A DNA stretch of 50,611 nucleotides from an uncultured Pseudomonadota bacterium (GTDB lineage: Bacteria > Pseudomonadota > Alphaproteobacteria > RUG11792). Every line of letters starts with the position of its first letter. Within the stretch, counting starts at the first letter, position 1. Made by a program: the position numbers and the translations under genes. Under the pieces are notes generated by a model. The model saw nothing but the letters and a program-made list of their open reading frames with translations, searched no databases and had not been told where the DNA came from. The DNA lies in NCBI GenBank assembly GCA_902798535.1, contig CADBWU010000003.1:1-50611 (forward strand). The letters are read 5' to 3'. Of this stretch, positions 1 through 9,191 are shown piece after piece.

Positions 1-836
1 TCTGGCGTGAAACAAGTGAGGATTCTTGGATCCTAGATGATAAGTATAAAGATTCTAGGACAAAAGTCATCGGCAAAGCTATAGGAGATTGTGTTGCTGA
101 AAAGGGAGCGTTTGCAAATAAAAAACCTGAGGATATTATAACCTTTAAGAATACAGAGCCTCAAGATTATAAACCAGAAAACTGGAATGCAGTTATTTTG
201 TATAACTATGTCCATGAAGCGATTAATGGAGAATATCCTTATCCTTTGGATGATGTAAGTGTGGCATTGGATGATAAATTGGATGGAATAAAGAAATTTT
301 ATAAAAATCACTACCATATAGAAAATGACAAGCTAGATAGAGCTATTAAGAATGCTGTCAATGATATACAAAAGTATGTGAAGGCTCTGCGGTTATCTTC
401 TTCTTTGCTAATTCACAGAAATAGAAAACTGGAGTATAAGCAAAATTTATCGCCTAGTTCACTTTCGCCTATAGCTATTGAAGGTGACGCTAATTACTCG
501 ATCTTCGATAAGAGCTTCTATAAAGTAGCCGACTCCATAGTACAGTACAAGGTAAACTTTGGATATTTTGAAGGTAACTTATACATTGTCGATCTAGATA
601 TATTGAATGCATATAGGCTGGATAAGACTGGGGCCTCTTATTGGCGTCGCGCAAATGACTTCACTGTTAACAGTATCGATGAACTCGAAAACAAGAGCAA
701 ATGGCTACGGGAACTGTTGGGCGAAATAGTCAAATTGCCTGCAAAAGATTTGTGGAAAAAGTTGCGACAACAAAAAGAAGATTTGTTGAAAAAACAAGAA
801 AAGGCTCACGGAACAAAGGATGAAGATCAGATTTGA
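1..836 (+). CDS. secreted-family paralogue P1, 5' truncated by window edge
   Basis: The reading frame is open from base 3, so the gene begins before the window; 277 residues are visible. The visible part starts with W-R-E and continues into the family module: V-IGKAIGDCV, then IITFKNTEP-QDY and NWNAVILYNYV. The same order of motifs occurs in the proteins at 2249, 27010, 31134 and 37393, so I call this paralogue P1. After the module (about residue 75) the sequence is unlike the other members and ends in a charged, Lys/Gln-rich helix (KKLRQQKEDLLKKQEK). The signal peptide, expected from the other members, would lie upstream of the window. Function is unknown; an exported host-interaction or envelope protein is an inference from the family. 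An ATG at 198 exists inside the conserved module and is not a plausible start. Confidence 0.8.
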   Translation, partial: WRETSEDSWILDDKYKDSRTKVIGKAIGDCVAEKGAFANKKPEDIITFKNTEPQDYKPENWNAVILYNYVHEAINGEYPYPLDDVSVALDDKLDGIKKFYKNHYHIENDKLDRAIKNAVNDIQKYVKALRLSSSLLIHRNRKLEYKQNLSPSSLSPIAIEGDANYSIFDKSFYKVADSIVQYKVNFGYFEGNLYIVDLDILNAYRLDKTGASYWRRANDFTVNSIDELENKSKWLRELLGEIVKLPAKDLWKKLRQQKEDLLKKQEKAHGTKDEDQI

Positions 837-1230
837 TAGTCAGATTCCTATTGTTCTATAGCAGTGGATTGAGCTACTGCCTATCGTGAACCTCCTTAAT
901 ATCGTGTTTGATGGAGCATAGCCGTTATATATTGGTTTTATAGGGGAGCAGGACGCACGGAAAAATTTCCAAATCTTCAAGTGAATTTTTTCAAAATCTG
1001 TCTCACATCTTTCTGGTCCAACAAGCACTTGATAGTGTGTCAATGAATGTATTGGCGTGAATTAAATTTTTAGGCCGGAAACTTTTTTATCTGTTTTTTT
1101 TTGCTTTAAGTAGCTTAACTCAATCTCATATCGGTCTTAATTCTAGTGAACTTGTGTGGTTTAGCGAAACTTGACAGGCAAAGGATTATCCCATAATAAT
1201 GGACTATCGTTGCTATACAGAGATTGCCTC
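837..1230. other. 394-bp region without a supported gene
   Basis: I see no convincing coding sequence, tRNA or clear terminator between P1 and the HAD gene. A 67-codon minus-strand frame at 840-1043 has no recognisable motif. The region may be decayed DNA like other gaps in this window. Confidence 0.4.
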
Positions 1231-2187
1231 ATGTTTTGCCAGAATATGGAAAAGCTTTACGAAAAATACGATACATTTTTGATCGATATGTACGGAGTTT
1301 TGTGGGATGGTCGAGATTTTTTCGACGGGGCTTTATTATTACTAAACAAAATGAGAGTATCCGGTAAAAAAATCATTATTCTATCAAACACAACATTGAC
1401 GGCGACGAAATGTTGTGAAAGATATTTGTCCAGGGGGATGATTGCGGGAATACATTTTGATAAATTCATTAGTTCTGGAGAAGTTTTGAAAAATACCATA
1501 ACAAAATGCTTCGGCAATGAGCAAACTTATTTCGCGGCATTTTCTTGTGCTGATGATATTTTTAAAGGTATTGGTTTCCGCTGTGTCCAATCTATAGAGC
1601 AATCTGATTTTGTTTTTGTTGGGAATATAAATTGTCATGCTCCGTACTTTGCTGATAGTTTAGAGGATAAAAACGGCAAATCGATTGCTGTAGAGGAGCT
1701 GACTTCGCTTGATTACCGCGATATTGCAAATTTTGATGAAATAACATCGTTTATTGATTTATGCCTCAAATACAAAAAAACGTTGGTAATTTCAAATTCC
1801 GATTTATTCGCTATCGAGGCCTGGAAATCTGGGGCTAGACCAATAATTTGCCCAGGATACATTGGCGCATTATATGAAAACGCAGGAGGCAAGGTCATGT
1901 ATTTTGGCAAGCCGTATCCGATAATTTTTGACTACGCTAAGCAATTTGTTTCTCCGAATGAAAAAGTTGCGATGATAGGTGATACACCATGGACAGATAT
2001 TCTTGGCGGCAATGTAGCGAGAATAGATACTATTCTAACATTGTCCGGTGTCGCAAGAATGTTTATAAAAAATAATTCAGAAGCTGAAATTAGCCATTTT
2101 ATCGAACACATTTCCCCAAAAATGGCGCATATGGCTATGAAGGATTTTTCATGCAAACCAACACACGTTGTAGTATCATTTGCATGA
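1231..2187 (+). CDS. HAD-IIA family (NagD-like) hydrolase
   Basis: Predicted phosphatase of the haloacid dehalogenase superfamily, subclass IIA. Motif I DMYGVLWDG (D-x-Y-G-V-L-x-D-G) is near the N terminus, motif II is LSNTT, motif III Lys is in YFGKPYP, and motif IV is MIGDTPWTDILGG, in the right order and spacing. The cap between motifs II and III is the alpha/beta type of NagD-like enzymes. Alphaproteobacteria commonly encode a HAD-IIA protein of about 290 residues with this architecture; the substrate is not known. The frame stays open upstream to 1171, but I prefer the ATG at 1231 (AGAG about 8 bases upstream); the ATG at 1246 is also possible. It stands alone between two paralogues of the secreted family. 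Confidence 0.8.
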   Translation: MFCQNMEKLYEKYDTFLIDMYGVLWDGRDFFDGALLLLNKMRVSGKKIIILSNTTLTATKCCERYLSRGMIAGIHFDKFISSGEVLKNTITKCFGNEQTYFAAFSCADDIFKGIGFRCVQSIEQSDFVFVGNINCHAPYFADSLEDKNGKSIAVEELTSLDYRDIANFDEITSFIDLCLKYKKTLVISNSDLFAIEAWKSGARPIICPGYIGALYENAGGKVMYFGKPYPIIFDYAKQFVSPNEKVAMIGDTPWTDILGGNVARIDTILTLSGVARMFIKNNSEAEISHFIEHISPKMAHMAMKDFSCKPTHVVVSFA

Positions 2188-2248
2188 TAAACTAATTGTG
2201 TGATATCCTAAACGATAGGAGTGGTTGTTTTTTTTGTGTGAACTAAAA

Positions 2249-3463
2249 ATGAAGTGTAAATTAAAGAAAAGTGCATTTAATAGGCGAAGGCCATATTTAA
2301 ACTATAGTTTAGTTATACCTCTCATTGCATCATGTTCTTATGCAGAAATGTCAAAAGAGGTGTTAACAGAGATACATAATAAATTGTGTTATATAGACTG
2401 GGCTATTACAGCACATGAAAAAATTCAAAACGCAAAGGATGACGATTTTTTCAAAGAGCAGCAATTCAAAGTATCAAAATACCGAGAATCCATTGTCAAC
2501 GTTATTGGACATGCAATTGCAGATTGCGTAACTCATCAGAACGAATTCCATCTCACAAAAGATGATGGCAGTGCACGCTTGATAGTATTTACTGCTGAGC
2601 CGAAGCATTATTCCCGAGAAAACTTTAACGCCGTTCTTTTATACAACTTAGTGGAGCAAATTTTACACAATGATGAAGTGAATGCAGAAAATGAGGACTT
2701 TAATATAGGGCAACTGCTTAATAATATACAAACTAATTTTATAAAGGAGTATGAATCTGATATAGAGGAATATAGTGACAACGAAATAGACGCATTATTT
2801 AGTAATCTAAATAATGCAATAAAAGATATGCTTCAATACAATGCACGACTAGATCTAGCAAGAAATATACAAAAATTTTGGACATCAGGTGATCTTAGCA
2901 AAACAATGAAAGTAGCAAGTCAAGAATATTCCATAGCTAAACTGGAAAATGAGTATGAAAAAGTAGAGCAAGATAAGACTGCATTAGAATTTCCTCTAAA
3001 CCGGATTGTATGTTTGAATCCAGGTCACCGCACAGCACCTGAAGTACAGTTTAATGTCACATTGCGGTATGATCCGAACGCTACCATTGGCGAAGAATGG
3101 AGTTTAACCGATTCGGGTGATCTGAAAATTGGAACTGGAGAATTTGCAAAAAAGGGATATTTCCATACAGTGATTCCGTTTTATTGGAATATTAACAGCA
3201 TAAATTATTTTATACAATTTGTAGAGTGTGATCTTGAACTGGACGCATCGGCGCTGAGAGATTGTAGATACTGGCGCGATCGCCAAAATGAGGAGTATTT
3301 TGGAAAAATATTGAGTTTTAACTCGATGGAGCAAACCGGAAGCGTTCAATACGAGCGGACACATTACCGTGATTTAATCAAAAACAAAGATATTCTGGAA
3401 CAATATTTTACAAGTTACAAGCGTATGGAGCCAAGCAAAAGAGCTCTGAAGCCCCAAGGCTAA
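2249..3463 (+). CDS. secreted-family paralogue P2
   Basis: A 404-residue predicted exported protein. The N terminus (MKCKLKKSAFNRRR) is very basic and is followed by a hydrophobic run LNYSLVIPLIASC and then SYA-E. This reads as a signal peptide, and IASC also matches a lipobox, so a lipoprotein is possible. The family module follows: Y-x-ESI, VIGHAIADCV, a short insertion, IVFTAEPKHYS and ENFNAVLLYNLV, where FNAV replaces the usual WNAV. The remaining roughly 250 residues are helical and charged and match no other member. The frame continues 5' to TTG codons at 2225 and 2234 across a T8 run. GGAG at 2218-2221 lies too far from the ATG at 2249, so the true start is uncertain. A hairpin terminator follows the stop. 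Function unknown. Confidence 0.75.
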   Translation: MKCKLKKSAFNRRRPYLNYSLVIPLIASCSYAEMSKEVLTEIHNKLCYIDWAITAHEKIQNAKDDDFFKEQQFKVSKYRESIVNVIGHAIADCVTHQNEFHLTKDDGSARLIVFTAEPKHYSRENFNAVLLYNLVEQILHNDEVNAENEDFNIGQLLNNIQTNFIKEYESDIEEYSDNEIDALFSNLNNAIKDMLQYNARLDLARNIQKFWTSGDLSKTMKVASQEYSIAKLENEYEKVEQDKTALEFPLNRIVCLNPGHRTAPEVQFNVTLRYDPNATIGEEWSLTDSGDLKIGTGEFAKKGYFHTVIPFYWNINSINYFIQFVECDLELDASALRDCRYWRDRQNEEYFGKILSFNSMEQTGSVQYERTHYRDLIKNKDILEQYFTSYKRMEPSKRALKPQG

Positions 3464-3494
3464 AATCTGCTTTGTTTACGTTCCTTTGCTCCCC

Positions 3495-3533
3495 CATCCT
3501 GTATTTGATATTTTAAGTGCAGGATGATTTTTT
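3495..3533 (+). terminator. intrinsic terminator of paralogue P2
   Basis: Arms CATCCTG (3495-3501) and CAGGATG (3520-3526) are followed by ATTTTTT. It lies about 30 bases after the P2 stop codon. The loop is long and AT-rich. Confidence 0.6.
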
Positions 3534-3555
3534 ATACGTCATAACATATTTCATA

Positions 3556-3630
<75 letters not shown>

Positions 3631-3736
3631 AAAGACCTAGTAATGGTACCATAGAATGAGCAAAGTTGCAAAGGATAAAAGGACGCAGTATGGTCTATCA
3701 CTGGAAACCAAGCGTAATGTGTTGTATCATAAATAA

Positions 3737-4867
3737 ATGAGGTTTGGAGTGAGATGGCTTGTGAAACTTCTTGTCGCTAAAAGGTGTGTTTTGCGTATTT
3801 CGATATTTCTATTGTTTGTTGCTGTCGTCGCATATATTCTGTTTGATAACTTAAAACACGCTTTTGTATACAACATACAGATTAATTCAATAATACTAAC
3901 TTGTTTTATTTCTGGAGTTATTTTTATATACAGACGAATTTTCTTATACAATGCGGAATATTCGAAGTTAATCTTATATGACAAGTTGAATAAGAAAGAT
4001 ATTGAGCAATTAAAATTGCTATCTCCAATTTCGTTGTATATTTCTCGAGCAAATAATCTAGCTTCACAGTCAAAGTTGAATTCTGTTATGTGGAGTGTTG
4101 AAAAACGCGTAGATGATTATGGCGCCTTTCCGAAATATCTTTCGGGGATACTGATTTTTTTGGGACTTTTCGGAACTTTTTGGGGATTATCTCAAACTAT
4201 AGGCAATGTGGCTAACATCATTGATAATCTCGGGATTGATCAGGCTGATGCAACAGAGTCTTTTGCAAAGCTGAAAGATAGCTTAAAAATTCCGCTTTCA
4301 GGAATGGGAATAGCATTTGGTTGCTCCCTCTTTGGATTGTCTGGTTCGCTGATACTAGGTTTTTTAAACGTTAACCAAAAGCAAGTTGCTGATAATTTTT
4401 TGTATAAAGTGGAGGAATGGATAACAAAGCGTACGATAAGTTTATCAACGCTGGAAAGAGATGCTAGTGATTACCACGGGCAAATTTTCTCAATGGGATT
4501 GCTGGAAAAGACGATTGAAATGATATACGCGTTTCAAAATCAGCTAAAGGAATTTGAAGGCAACCGCATAACTTTGGTAAGTATGCAAAAAGAATTTTCC
4601 AATAAGATTTCTCAATTGGCTGATTCAGTTCTAAAACATCAAGAATTAGTCCAGACGCTTGGAGCAGGACAAATTGAATTGAGCAATATGACAAAAAAAG
4701 TAAATGAAACTGTTTGGACTGAGATGTTGCGCAAACTTGATGGTATCGATAAGTCCTTAACTGATTTAGTTCAAGGCACTTATAACAATAGGGATTACAT
4801 AGTAGAAAATCTTGGCAAAGATATAAGATTAATCTCCAAGACTTTGTCTTCTTTGATGAGAGAATAA
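3737..4867 (+). CDS. MotA/TolQ/ExbB-type proton channel family protein
   Basis: A 376-residue membrane protein. Hydrophobic segments lie near residues 20-36 ([16 protein letters not shown]), 47-65, about 137-155 ([18 protein letters not shown]) and about 185-210 ([23 protein letters not shown]). The GLFGTFWGL and [17 protein letters not shown] segments are the signature of the MotA/TolQ/ExbB channel domain, in which the last two helices line the proton path. The last 130 residues form a long predicted coiled coil ([19 protein letters not shown] onward) not typical of TolQ or ExbB. No MotB, ExbD or TolR partner lies beside it and no flagellar gene is in the window. The stop codon overlaps the prfA start by one base (TAATG), so it is probably co-transcribed with prfA and ftsQ. 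Confidence 0.75.
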   Translation: MRFGVRWLVKLLVAKRCVLRISIFLLFVAVVAYILFDNLKHAFVYNIQINSIILTCFISGVIFIYRRIFLYNAEYSKLILYDKLNKKDIEQLKLLSPISLYISRANNLASQSKLNSVMWSVEKRVDDYGAFPKYLSGILIFLGLFGTFWGLSQTIGNVANIIDNLGIDQADATESFAKLKDSLKIPLSGMGIAFGCSLFGLSGSLILGFLNVNQKQVADNFLYKVEEWITKRTISLSTLERDASDYHGQIFSMGLLEKTIEMIYAFQNQLKEFEGNRITLVSMQKEFSNKISQLADSVLKHQELVQTLGAGQIELSNMTKKVNETVWTEMLRKLDGIDKSLTDLVQGTYNNRDYIVENLGKDIRLISKTLSSLMRE

Positions 4868-5943
4868 TGGATGCATTTAGAGAAAAGCTGAATTCAATTC
4901 TCGATCATTATGAAATGATACGTGAGAAAATGAATAATCAAACTGAATTCGATTCTAAAGAGTATGCAAAACTATCCAAAGAGTTTTCTGATTTAAGGGA
5001 AATAGCAAAGGAAGTGCGTCTACTTTTTGCAAAGGAAAAAGAATTAAATGACACTAATGAGCTTGCTGTAAATTCGGATGATGCGGAAATAAAACATATG
5101 GCTGAAGAAGAAATACCTACGTTAAAGTCCGAGATTGCGAATATTGAGCAAACGATCAAAATACTACTTTTGCCGAAAGATATTGATGACGAAAAAGGTG
5201 CCATATTAGAAATACGCGCCGGAACCGGAGGAGATGAAGCCGGATTATTTGCTGCGGATTTGTTCAGGATGTATGAAATGTATGCCGAAATGCACGGCTG
5301 GAAATTCGAGATTTTGGAATTTTCAGAAAGTGGGATCGGTGCAATAAAAGAAGCCAGCGTTTCTATATCTGGAAAAGGGGTTTTTTCCAGACTGAAATTT
5401 GAATCTGGAGTCCATCGTGTACAACGCGTACCTGAAACTGAAGCATCAGGCAGAATACATACCTCCGCAGCCACAGTTGCAGTCTTGCCCGAAGCCGAGG
5501 AAGTCGATGTGCATATAGAGGAAAAAGATCTGCAGATAGATACCTATCGTGCATCCGGCGCAGGGGGGCAACACGTGAACAAAACAGATAGCGCTGTGAG
5601 AATAACGCATATACCTACAGGAACGGTTGTCGCTGTGCAAGATGAGCGTTCTCAATACAAAAACAAGGCAAAAGCTATGAAAATTCTACGCGCCAAAATA
5701 TATGAAAATGAGCGCATGAAACAAGAATCTTCTCGTTCTGCTGATAGGAGAACACAGGTTGGGACAGGAGATAGATCGGAACGCATTAGAACCTATAACT
5801 TTCCGCAGGGGCGTGTTTCTGACCATAGGATAAATCTGACTCTGTATAAAATTGATAAAATTATGGATGGGTCGGCTCTTGATGAAATAATTGATAAACT
5901 TATTGAAAACGATCAAGCAGAGAAGCTGAAGGGGTCCGAATAA
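4867..5943 (+). CDS. prfA: peptide chain release factor 1
   Basis: Class I release factor that reads UAA and UAG and triggers peptide release at the ribosome. The catalytic GGQ sits in [17 protein letters not shown], and the codon-recognition tripeptide P-E-T (RF1 type, PxT) is in [12 protein letters not shown]. At 358 residues it has the usual RF1 length. The N-terminal coiled coil and the RAGTGGDEA segment of domain 2 are present. Translation is probably coupled to the upstream channel gene through the TAATG overlap, and ftsQ starts two bases after the stop. The prmC methyltransferase that often follows prfA is absent here. Confidence 0.96.
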   Translation: MDAFREKLNSILDHYEMIREKMNNQTEFDSKEYAKLSKEFSDLREIAKEVRLLFAKEKELNDTNELAVNSDDAEIKHMAEEEIPTLKSEIANIEQTIKILLLPKDIDDEKGAILEIRAGTGGDEAGLFAADLFRMYEMYAEMHGWKFEILEFSESGIGAIKEASVSISGKGVFSRLKFESGVHRVQRVPETEASGRIHTSAATVAVLPEAEEVDVHIEEKDLQIDTYRASGAGGQHVNKTDSAVRITHIPTGTVVAVQDERSQYKNKAKAMKILRAKIYENERMKQESSRSADRRTQVGTGDRSERIRTYNFPQGRVSDHRINLTLYKIDKIMDGSALDEIIDKLIENDQAEKLKGSE

Positions 5944-5945
5944 AG

Positions 5946-6695
5946 ATGCCAAAGAAAAGAGCAAGATCGAAATTTTTAATATACATAGTGATTTTTGGCA
6001 TCATAACACTTAGCTTATATTGTTCAAGACACGTTATACAAAGCTTTTATAATAAAACCTGTGAAAAATTTACAAAAATTTCCGGTTCTAATTTGACTAA
6101 AGTTGATATTTTAGGAGTTTCTCCCCGTGTGACTAAAATGATATCTGCAAAAATAGCGATAAAAACAAATGATTCGATATTTAGTTGCTCGAGCGCTGAA
6201 ATATATAATCGAATAACCGACATTCCTTGGATAAAGCGAGCTATCGTAAAAAAGATTTTACCGAACATTATAAAAATAGAGGCAGAAGAAACTAAACCAA
6301 TAGCTGTTTATCAACATGACGCAAAATCCATTTTGATAGATAGTGACGGAAAATTTATTGAAGAAGTGTCCACGAAACCTACTGGTTTGCCTCTGGTGTC
6401 AGGAGCGAATGCGAACAAGAGTGCACATAAAATCCTAAATGAAATAGCTAAATTTAGAGATGTTTCGGATAAATTAGATGCAATTTCATATATTCGTGAA
6501 CGTCGATGGAATATAACGATTGCTGGTGTAAAGGTAAAATTACCTGAAGAAAATGTAACAAATGCATTGAATACTTTGGATGTCCTTATAAAAAACAATA
6601 AATTAAATAAAAATGAAGTGCGCAGTGTAGATTTGCGACTGCCTGGTCAGATCATCTTTAATGGATTGAAAGCGCAAAATGCTTTGATTACCTGA
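5946..6695 (+). CDS. ftsQ: cell division protein FtsQ
   Basis: Bitopic inner-membrane divisome protein of 249 residues. A short basic cytoplasmic N terminus (MPKKRARSK) is followed by one membrane helix (FLIYIVIFGIITLSLYC, about residues 10-26). Next comes a POTRA domain beginning at KVDILGVSPRV and including IPWIKRAIVKKILPNIIKIEAEE. The FtsQ/DivIB region with SILIDSDGKFIEE and LPLVSG follows, then VDLRLPGQIIFNG near the C terminus. It is detached from the usual mur/ftsA/ftsZ cluster and follows prfA by two bases. It converges on parB. Confidence 0.88.
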   Translation: MPKKRARSKFLIYIVIFGIITLSLYCSRHVIQSFYNKTCEKFTKISGSNLTKVDILGVSPRVTKMISAKIAIKTNDSIFSCSSAEIYNRITDIPWIKRAIVKKILPNIIKIEAEETKPIAVYQHDAKSILIDSDGKFIEEVSTKPTGLPLVSGANANKSAHKILNEIAKFRDVSDKLDAISYIRERRWNITIAGVKVKLPEENVTNALNTLDVLIKNNKLNKNEVRSVDLRLPGQIIFNGLKAQNALIT

Positions 6696-6698
6696 GCA

Positions 6699-6765
6699 AG
6701 CAAATTGCCTCATCCGACACAACGCCTCCAAGTGTTCGGCGTCGGTCTATTTTCAGCAATTTGCT
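6699..6765. terminator. candidate bidirectional terminator between ftsQ and parB
   Basis: Arms AGCAAATTGC (6699-6708) and GCAATTTGCT (6756-6765) are perfectly complementary. They enclose a GC-richer segment that can form its own imperfect hairpin (CCGAC with GTCGG, CGCC with GGCG). Position between convergent genes supports a shared terminator. U tracts are weak. Confidence 0.5.
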
Positions 6766-7656
6766 TTATTCACCTAATGAAACAAGCTTTTCCACTAGTT
6801 CTTCAAGCTCTTCACATGATTTGCATATAAGGGTGAAGACTCCACCTTTTCTCGTCACCTTAAGTTTTGTCTCGACTTTAAGTGCTTCAGCTACGCGTAT
6901 GGCGATATCGGCAGACTCGCTATCTTCTCTTATATCAATCGGAGTTCCTGAATTTGTTTTCGGGTCATCTCCTCGAATGGGCATGCCAGGTTGTATAGAA
7001 CCAGCTTTTATATCTTTCATGGCCATCTCAAGTTGTCGCACGTTCCAATTATTTTCCACGGCTAAATTAGCAACTTCCTCTGCATTTTGCACTCCGATCA
7101 AATTTCGAGCATGTCCAGCTGTCAATCTTCCATCGCGTATAAGTTCACGTACCCTGGGAGGAAGCGACAACAATCTCAATGCGTTCGAAACATAACTACG
7201 GCTTTTAGACAGCATCGTTCCTAAATCCTCTTGTCGGCACTCACAGGCTATCATCAGGTTACGCATAGCTTCAGCTTCTTCGATCGGGTTTAGATCTGAT
7301 CTTTGCAGATTTTCTATCAGAGCCAGTGTCATAACATTACGATCATCGCAATCAACGATATACACCGGAACCTCTTTTAGCCCAGCTAGCTTTGAAGCTC
7401 TCCAGCGTCGTTCCCCTGCGATGATTTCATATCCGTTATCTTTTCGGCGAACTGCTAATGGTTGCAAAACGCCATGTAGAGCAATTGAACCGGCAAGCTC
7501 TCGAAGTTTGTCTTCATCAAACATTTTTCGAGGCTGATTTTCATTTGGAAACACCAAATCGATATCGACCTTATTAGATACCGGTTTTTCTTCTTGATTG
7601 CTTGCGATATTTTCCCCTAATAATGCCGATAATCCACGCCCTAACTTATCTTCCAT
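6766..7656 (-). CDS. parB: chromosome partitioning protein ParB (CTPase clamp)
   Basis: A 296-residue centromere-binding protein. It starts with the ParA-interacting motif GRGLSALLGE. The ParB/Srx CTP-binding fold follows (NENQPRKMF, LQPLAVRRKDNGYEIIAGERRWRASK with the GERRWRA box, and LIENLQRSDLNPIEEAEA). The helix-turn-helix follows (MLSKSRSYVSNALRLLSLP, DGRLTAGHAR), and the C-terminal dimerisation region closes the protein. It overlaps the end of parA by 11 bases, so the two are translationally coupled. Four parS-like sites lie 0.9-2.7 kb away in and beyond rsmG. The complement strand shows a long open frame (6761-7195) that is only a shadow. Confidence 0.96.
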   Translation of the reverse strand: MEDKLGRGLSALLGENIASNQEEKPVSNKVDIDLVFPNENQPRKMFDEDKLRELAGSIALHGVLQPLAVRRKDNGYEIIAGERRWRASKLAGLKEVPVYIVDCDDRNVMTLALIENLQRSDLNPIEEAEAMRNLMIACECRQEDLGTMLSKSRSYVSNALRLLSLPPRVRELIRDGRLTAGHARNLIGVQNAEEVANLAVENNWNVRQLEMAMKDIKAGSIQPGMPIRGDDPKTNSGTPIDIREDSESADIAIRVAEALKVETKLKVTRKGGVFTLICKSCEELEELVEKLVSLGE

Positions 7657-8419
7657 TATTGTTCTCCCTTTCCAAAAATTCCTTAGCCAACTTCATATAG
7701 GCGTATGAGCCTATACATTTTACGTCATAAATAAGCACCGGTCGCCCATATGATGGCGCCTCGGAAATTTTAATGTTTCTTGGTATTACTGTTTTGAAGA
7801 CTTTATCCCCAAGATGTTTCCTCACATCATTTTCAACCGACACGCTCAGGCTATTACGTCTATCATACATAGTTAACACTATTCCGAATAATGACAAAGT
7901 ATTGTTGTAAGTTGCCCTTATTCTGCTAATTGAGCTTAACAAATAACTCAGTCCTTCCAATGCATAGTACTCACACTGCAAAGGTACCAACACTCCGCTT
8001 GCAGCGACTAGAGCGTTCAAGCTTAAAATTCCCATCGAAGGCGGGGAATCGATAATAATGTAATCAAACATTTGGTCGTACGGCGCTAATGCTTCTTTGA
8101 GTATTCTCTCCCTTCCATTCACCTGAACCAATTCTATTTCTGCCCCAACAAGATCTATACTTGCAGGTATTAAAGATAATCCTGGTATATTTGTATTTAA
8201 TATTACTTCAGATAATGTCTTAGTCTTTGTTAATAAATCATAACTAGTATTTAGCTTTTTACTATATATCCCAATTCCAGTTGTAGCATTGCCCTGCGGA
8301 TCAAAATCGATAAGCAAAACCCGCTTCCTTACGGCAGCTAGTGCTGTCGCTAAATTTACTGCAGTTGTCGTCTTTCCAACTCCGCCTTTTTGATTTGCTA
8401 TTGAAATTATTCTTGCCAC
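7646..8419 (-). CDS. parA: chromosome partitioning ATPase ParA (Soj)
   Basis: A 257-residue Walker-type ATPase that moves ParB-parS complexes over the nucleoid. The deviant Walker A KGGVGKTTTAVNLA is at residues 10-23. LIDFDPQGNATTG follows, and Walker B is YIIIDSPPSMGILSLNA. The length is typical for chromosomal ParA without an N-terminal DNA-binding domain. The start codon overlaps the stop of rsmG by one base, and the end overlaps parB. Confidence 0.97.
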   Translation of the reverse strand: MARIISIANQKGGVGKTTTAVNLATALAAVRKRVLLIDFDPQGNATTGIGIYSKKLNTSYDLLTKTKTLSEVILNTNIPGLSLIPASIDLVGAEIELVQVNGRERILKEALAPYDQMFDYIIIDSPPSMGILSLNALVAASGVLVPLQCEYYALEGLSYLLSSISRIRATYNNTLSLFGIVLTMYDRRNSLSVSVENDVRKHLGDKVFKTVIPRNIKISEAPSYGRPVLIYDVKCIGSYAYMKLAKEFLERENNNGR

Positions 8420-9015
8420 TACTTTCTCCTTACTTCTGATATATTTAAGATAACACTATCCGGTGCGGTTTGGCTTGGTTCAATCTCGAATTCAAAGTGA
8501 TACACTTGGCTTGCTTCCTCAATCTCGTTTTTGTATGTCCTGCCTTTATGAAATGTTCCACGTGAAACCTTTAAACGCTCCATGACGCTAAGCAATTTTT
8601 CTAATGAGCTAAATGCTCTGGACACCAATACTGCGCTCTTCAATTTTTGCTCTGGAACCTGATATTCAAATATATCGCCATTAAAAATGGCGTAATCTAA
8701 TTTTAATTTGGATTTTATATCATGCAAAAAAATACATTTTTTATAATTTTTTTCGCATAAAATTACATTTTTATATCCTGACATTGATAATATCACTCCT
8801 GGAAGACCAGCTCCAGAACCTACATCTATAATATAATCGTCTTTTGTCAAAAATTTATTTATTTGCATGCAGTCTGTTATATGTCGCTCATACACATCGT
8901 TTAATGAGTTATACTGCACCAAATTTATATATTGATTCCATTTAATTAAATGTTCAATATACAGTCGTATCAATTCTTCTTGAGTCATATCCTCAAAATG
9001 CTTCACGCGAAACAT
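8419..9015 (-). CDS. rsmG: 16S rRNA (guanine-527-N7)-methyltransferase RsmG (GidB)
   Basis: SAM-dependent methyltransferase of 198 residues. The SAM-binding loop is IDVGSGAGLPGVIL, preceded by the family segment LIKWNQYINLVQYNSLNDVYERHITDC. Later motifs LVSRAFSSLEKLL and FHKGRTYKNEIEEA follow the GidB pattern. The gene carries two parS-like sequences. One overlaps the start and encodes MFRVKHF (8999-9014). The other is internal (8554-8569) and encodes part of KVSRGTFHKG. Sharing DNA between rsmG codons and parS is known in alphaproteobacteria. It heads the rsmG-parA-parB unit. Confidence 0.95.
   Translation of the reverse strand: MFRVKHFEDMTQEELIRLYIEHLIKWNQYINLVQYNSLNDVYERHITDCMQINKFLTKDDYIIDVGSGAGLPGVILSMSGYKNVILCEKNYKKCIFLHDIKSKLKLDYAIFNGDIFEYQVPEQKLKSAVLVSRAFSSLEKLLSVMERLKVSRGTFHKGRTYKNEIEEASQVYHFEFEIEPSQTAPDSVILNISEVRRK
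8554..8569. promoter_or_regulatory. parS-like site inside rsmG
   Basis: TGTTCCACGTGAAACC differs from the bacterial parS consensus TGTTNCACGTGAAACA only at the last base. It is embedded in rsmG codons and is a predicted ParB nucleation site. Confidence 0.75.
8999..9014. promoter_or_regulatory. degenerate parS-like site at the rsmG start
   Basis: TGCTTCACGCGAAACA matches the parS consensus at 14 of 16 positions, but the central CACGTG is altered to CACGCG. It covers the first codons of rsmG. It could be a weak or decayed site. Confidence 0.5.
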
Positions 9016-9028
9016 TCATAAAATTCTA

Positions 9029-9050
9029 ACATGTTATTAGTATAACATGT
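9029..9050. repeat. 9-bp palindrome upstream of rsmG
   Basis: ACATGTTAT and ATAACATGT are perfect complements around a 4-base loop. The element lies 14 bases upstream of the rsmG start codon. It may be an operator or hairpin in the leader; it has no clear U tract. Confidence 0.5.
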
Positions 9051-9060
9051 ATGTATCTGA

Positions 9061-9091
9061 GAAAGATATATTTTTTTTCGAGATATCTTTC
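9061..9091. repeat. second 9-bp palindrome upstream of rsmG
   Basis: GAAAGATAT (9061-9069) and ATATCTTTC (9083-9091) are perfect complements around a T-rich loop. It is directly adjacent to the palindrome at 9029-9050. Confidence 0.45.
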
Positions 9092-9175
9092 ACAAAATAT
9101 CTAAAAAGAGCATATTGCTACGGATTGGCAAATAGGAAAGATAGAAGGATTATTTTTAATTTGAAATTTCTAAAA

Positions 9176-9191
9176 TGTTTCACGTGAAACA
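9176..9191. promoter_or_regulatory. parS site, perfect consensus
   Basis: TGTTTCACGTGAAACA matches the consensus at every position. It overlaps the stop codon of the rimI remnant and lies about 160 bases upstream of rsmG. Confidence 0.9.

Noticed and set aside
840-1043. 67-codon minus-strand open frame between P1 and the HAD gene
   Set aside because: No recognisable motif, no Shine-Dalgarno that I can defend, and it lies in a gap that looks decayed.
2228-2235. T8 tract near the start of paralogue P2 as another phase-variable tract
   Set aside because: The frame is open across it and the ATG at 2249 with its signal peptide lies downstream, so a change in T number need not affect the protein. 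T runs of this length are common here.
4938-5474. 178-codon minus-strand open frame
   Set aside because: It is fully antisense to prfA, which has all RF1 motifs; Ser-rich composition is typical of a shadow frame.
6761-7195. 144-codon plus-strand open frame
   Set aside because: Antisense shadow of parB; very Ser/Thr-rich and without family features.
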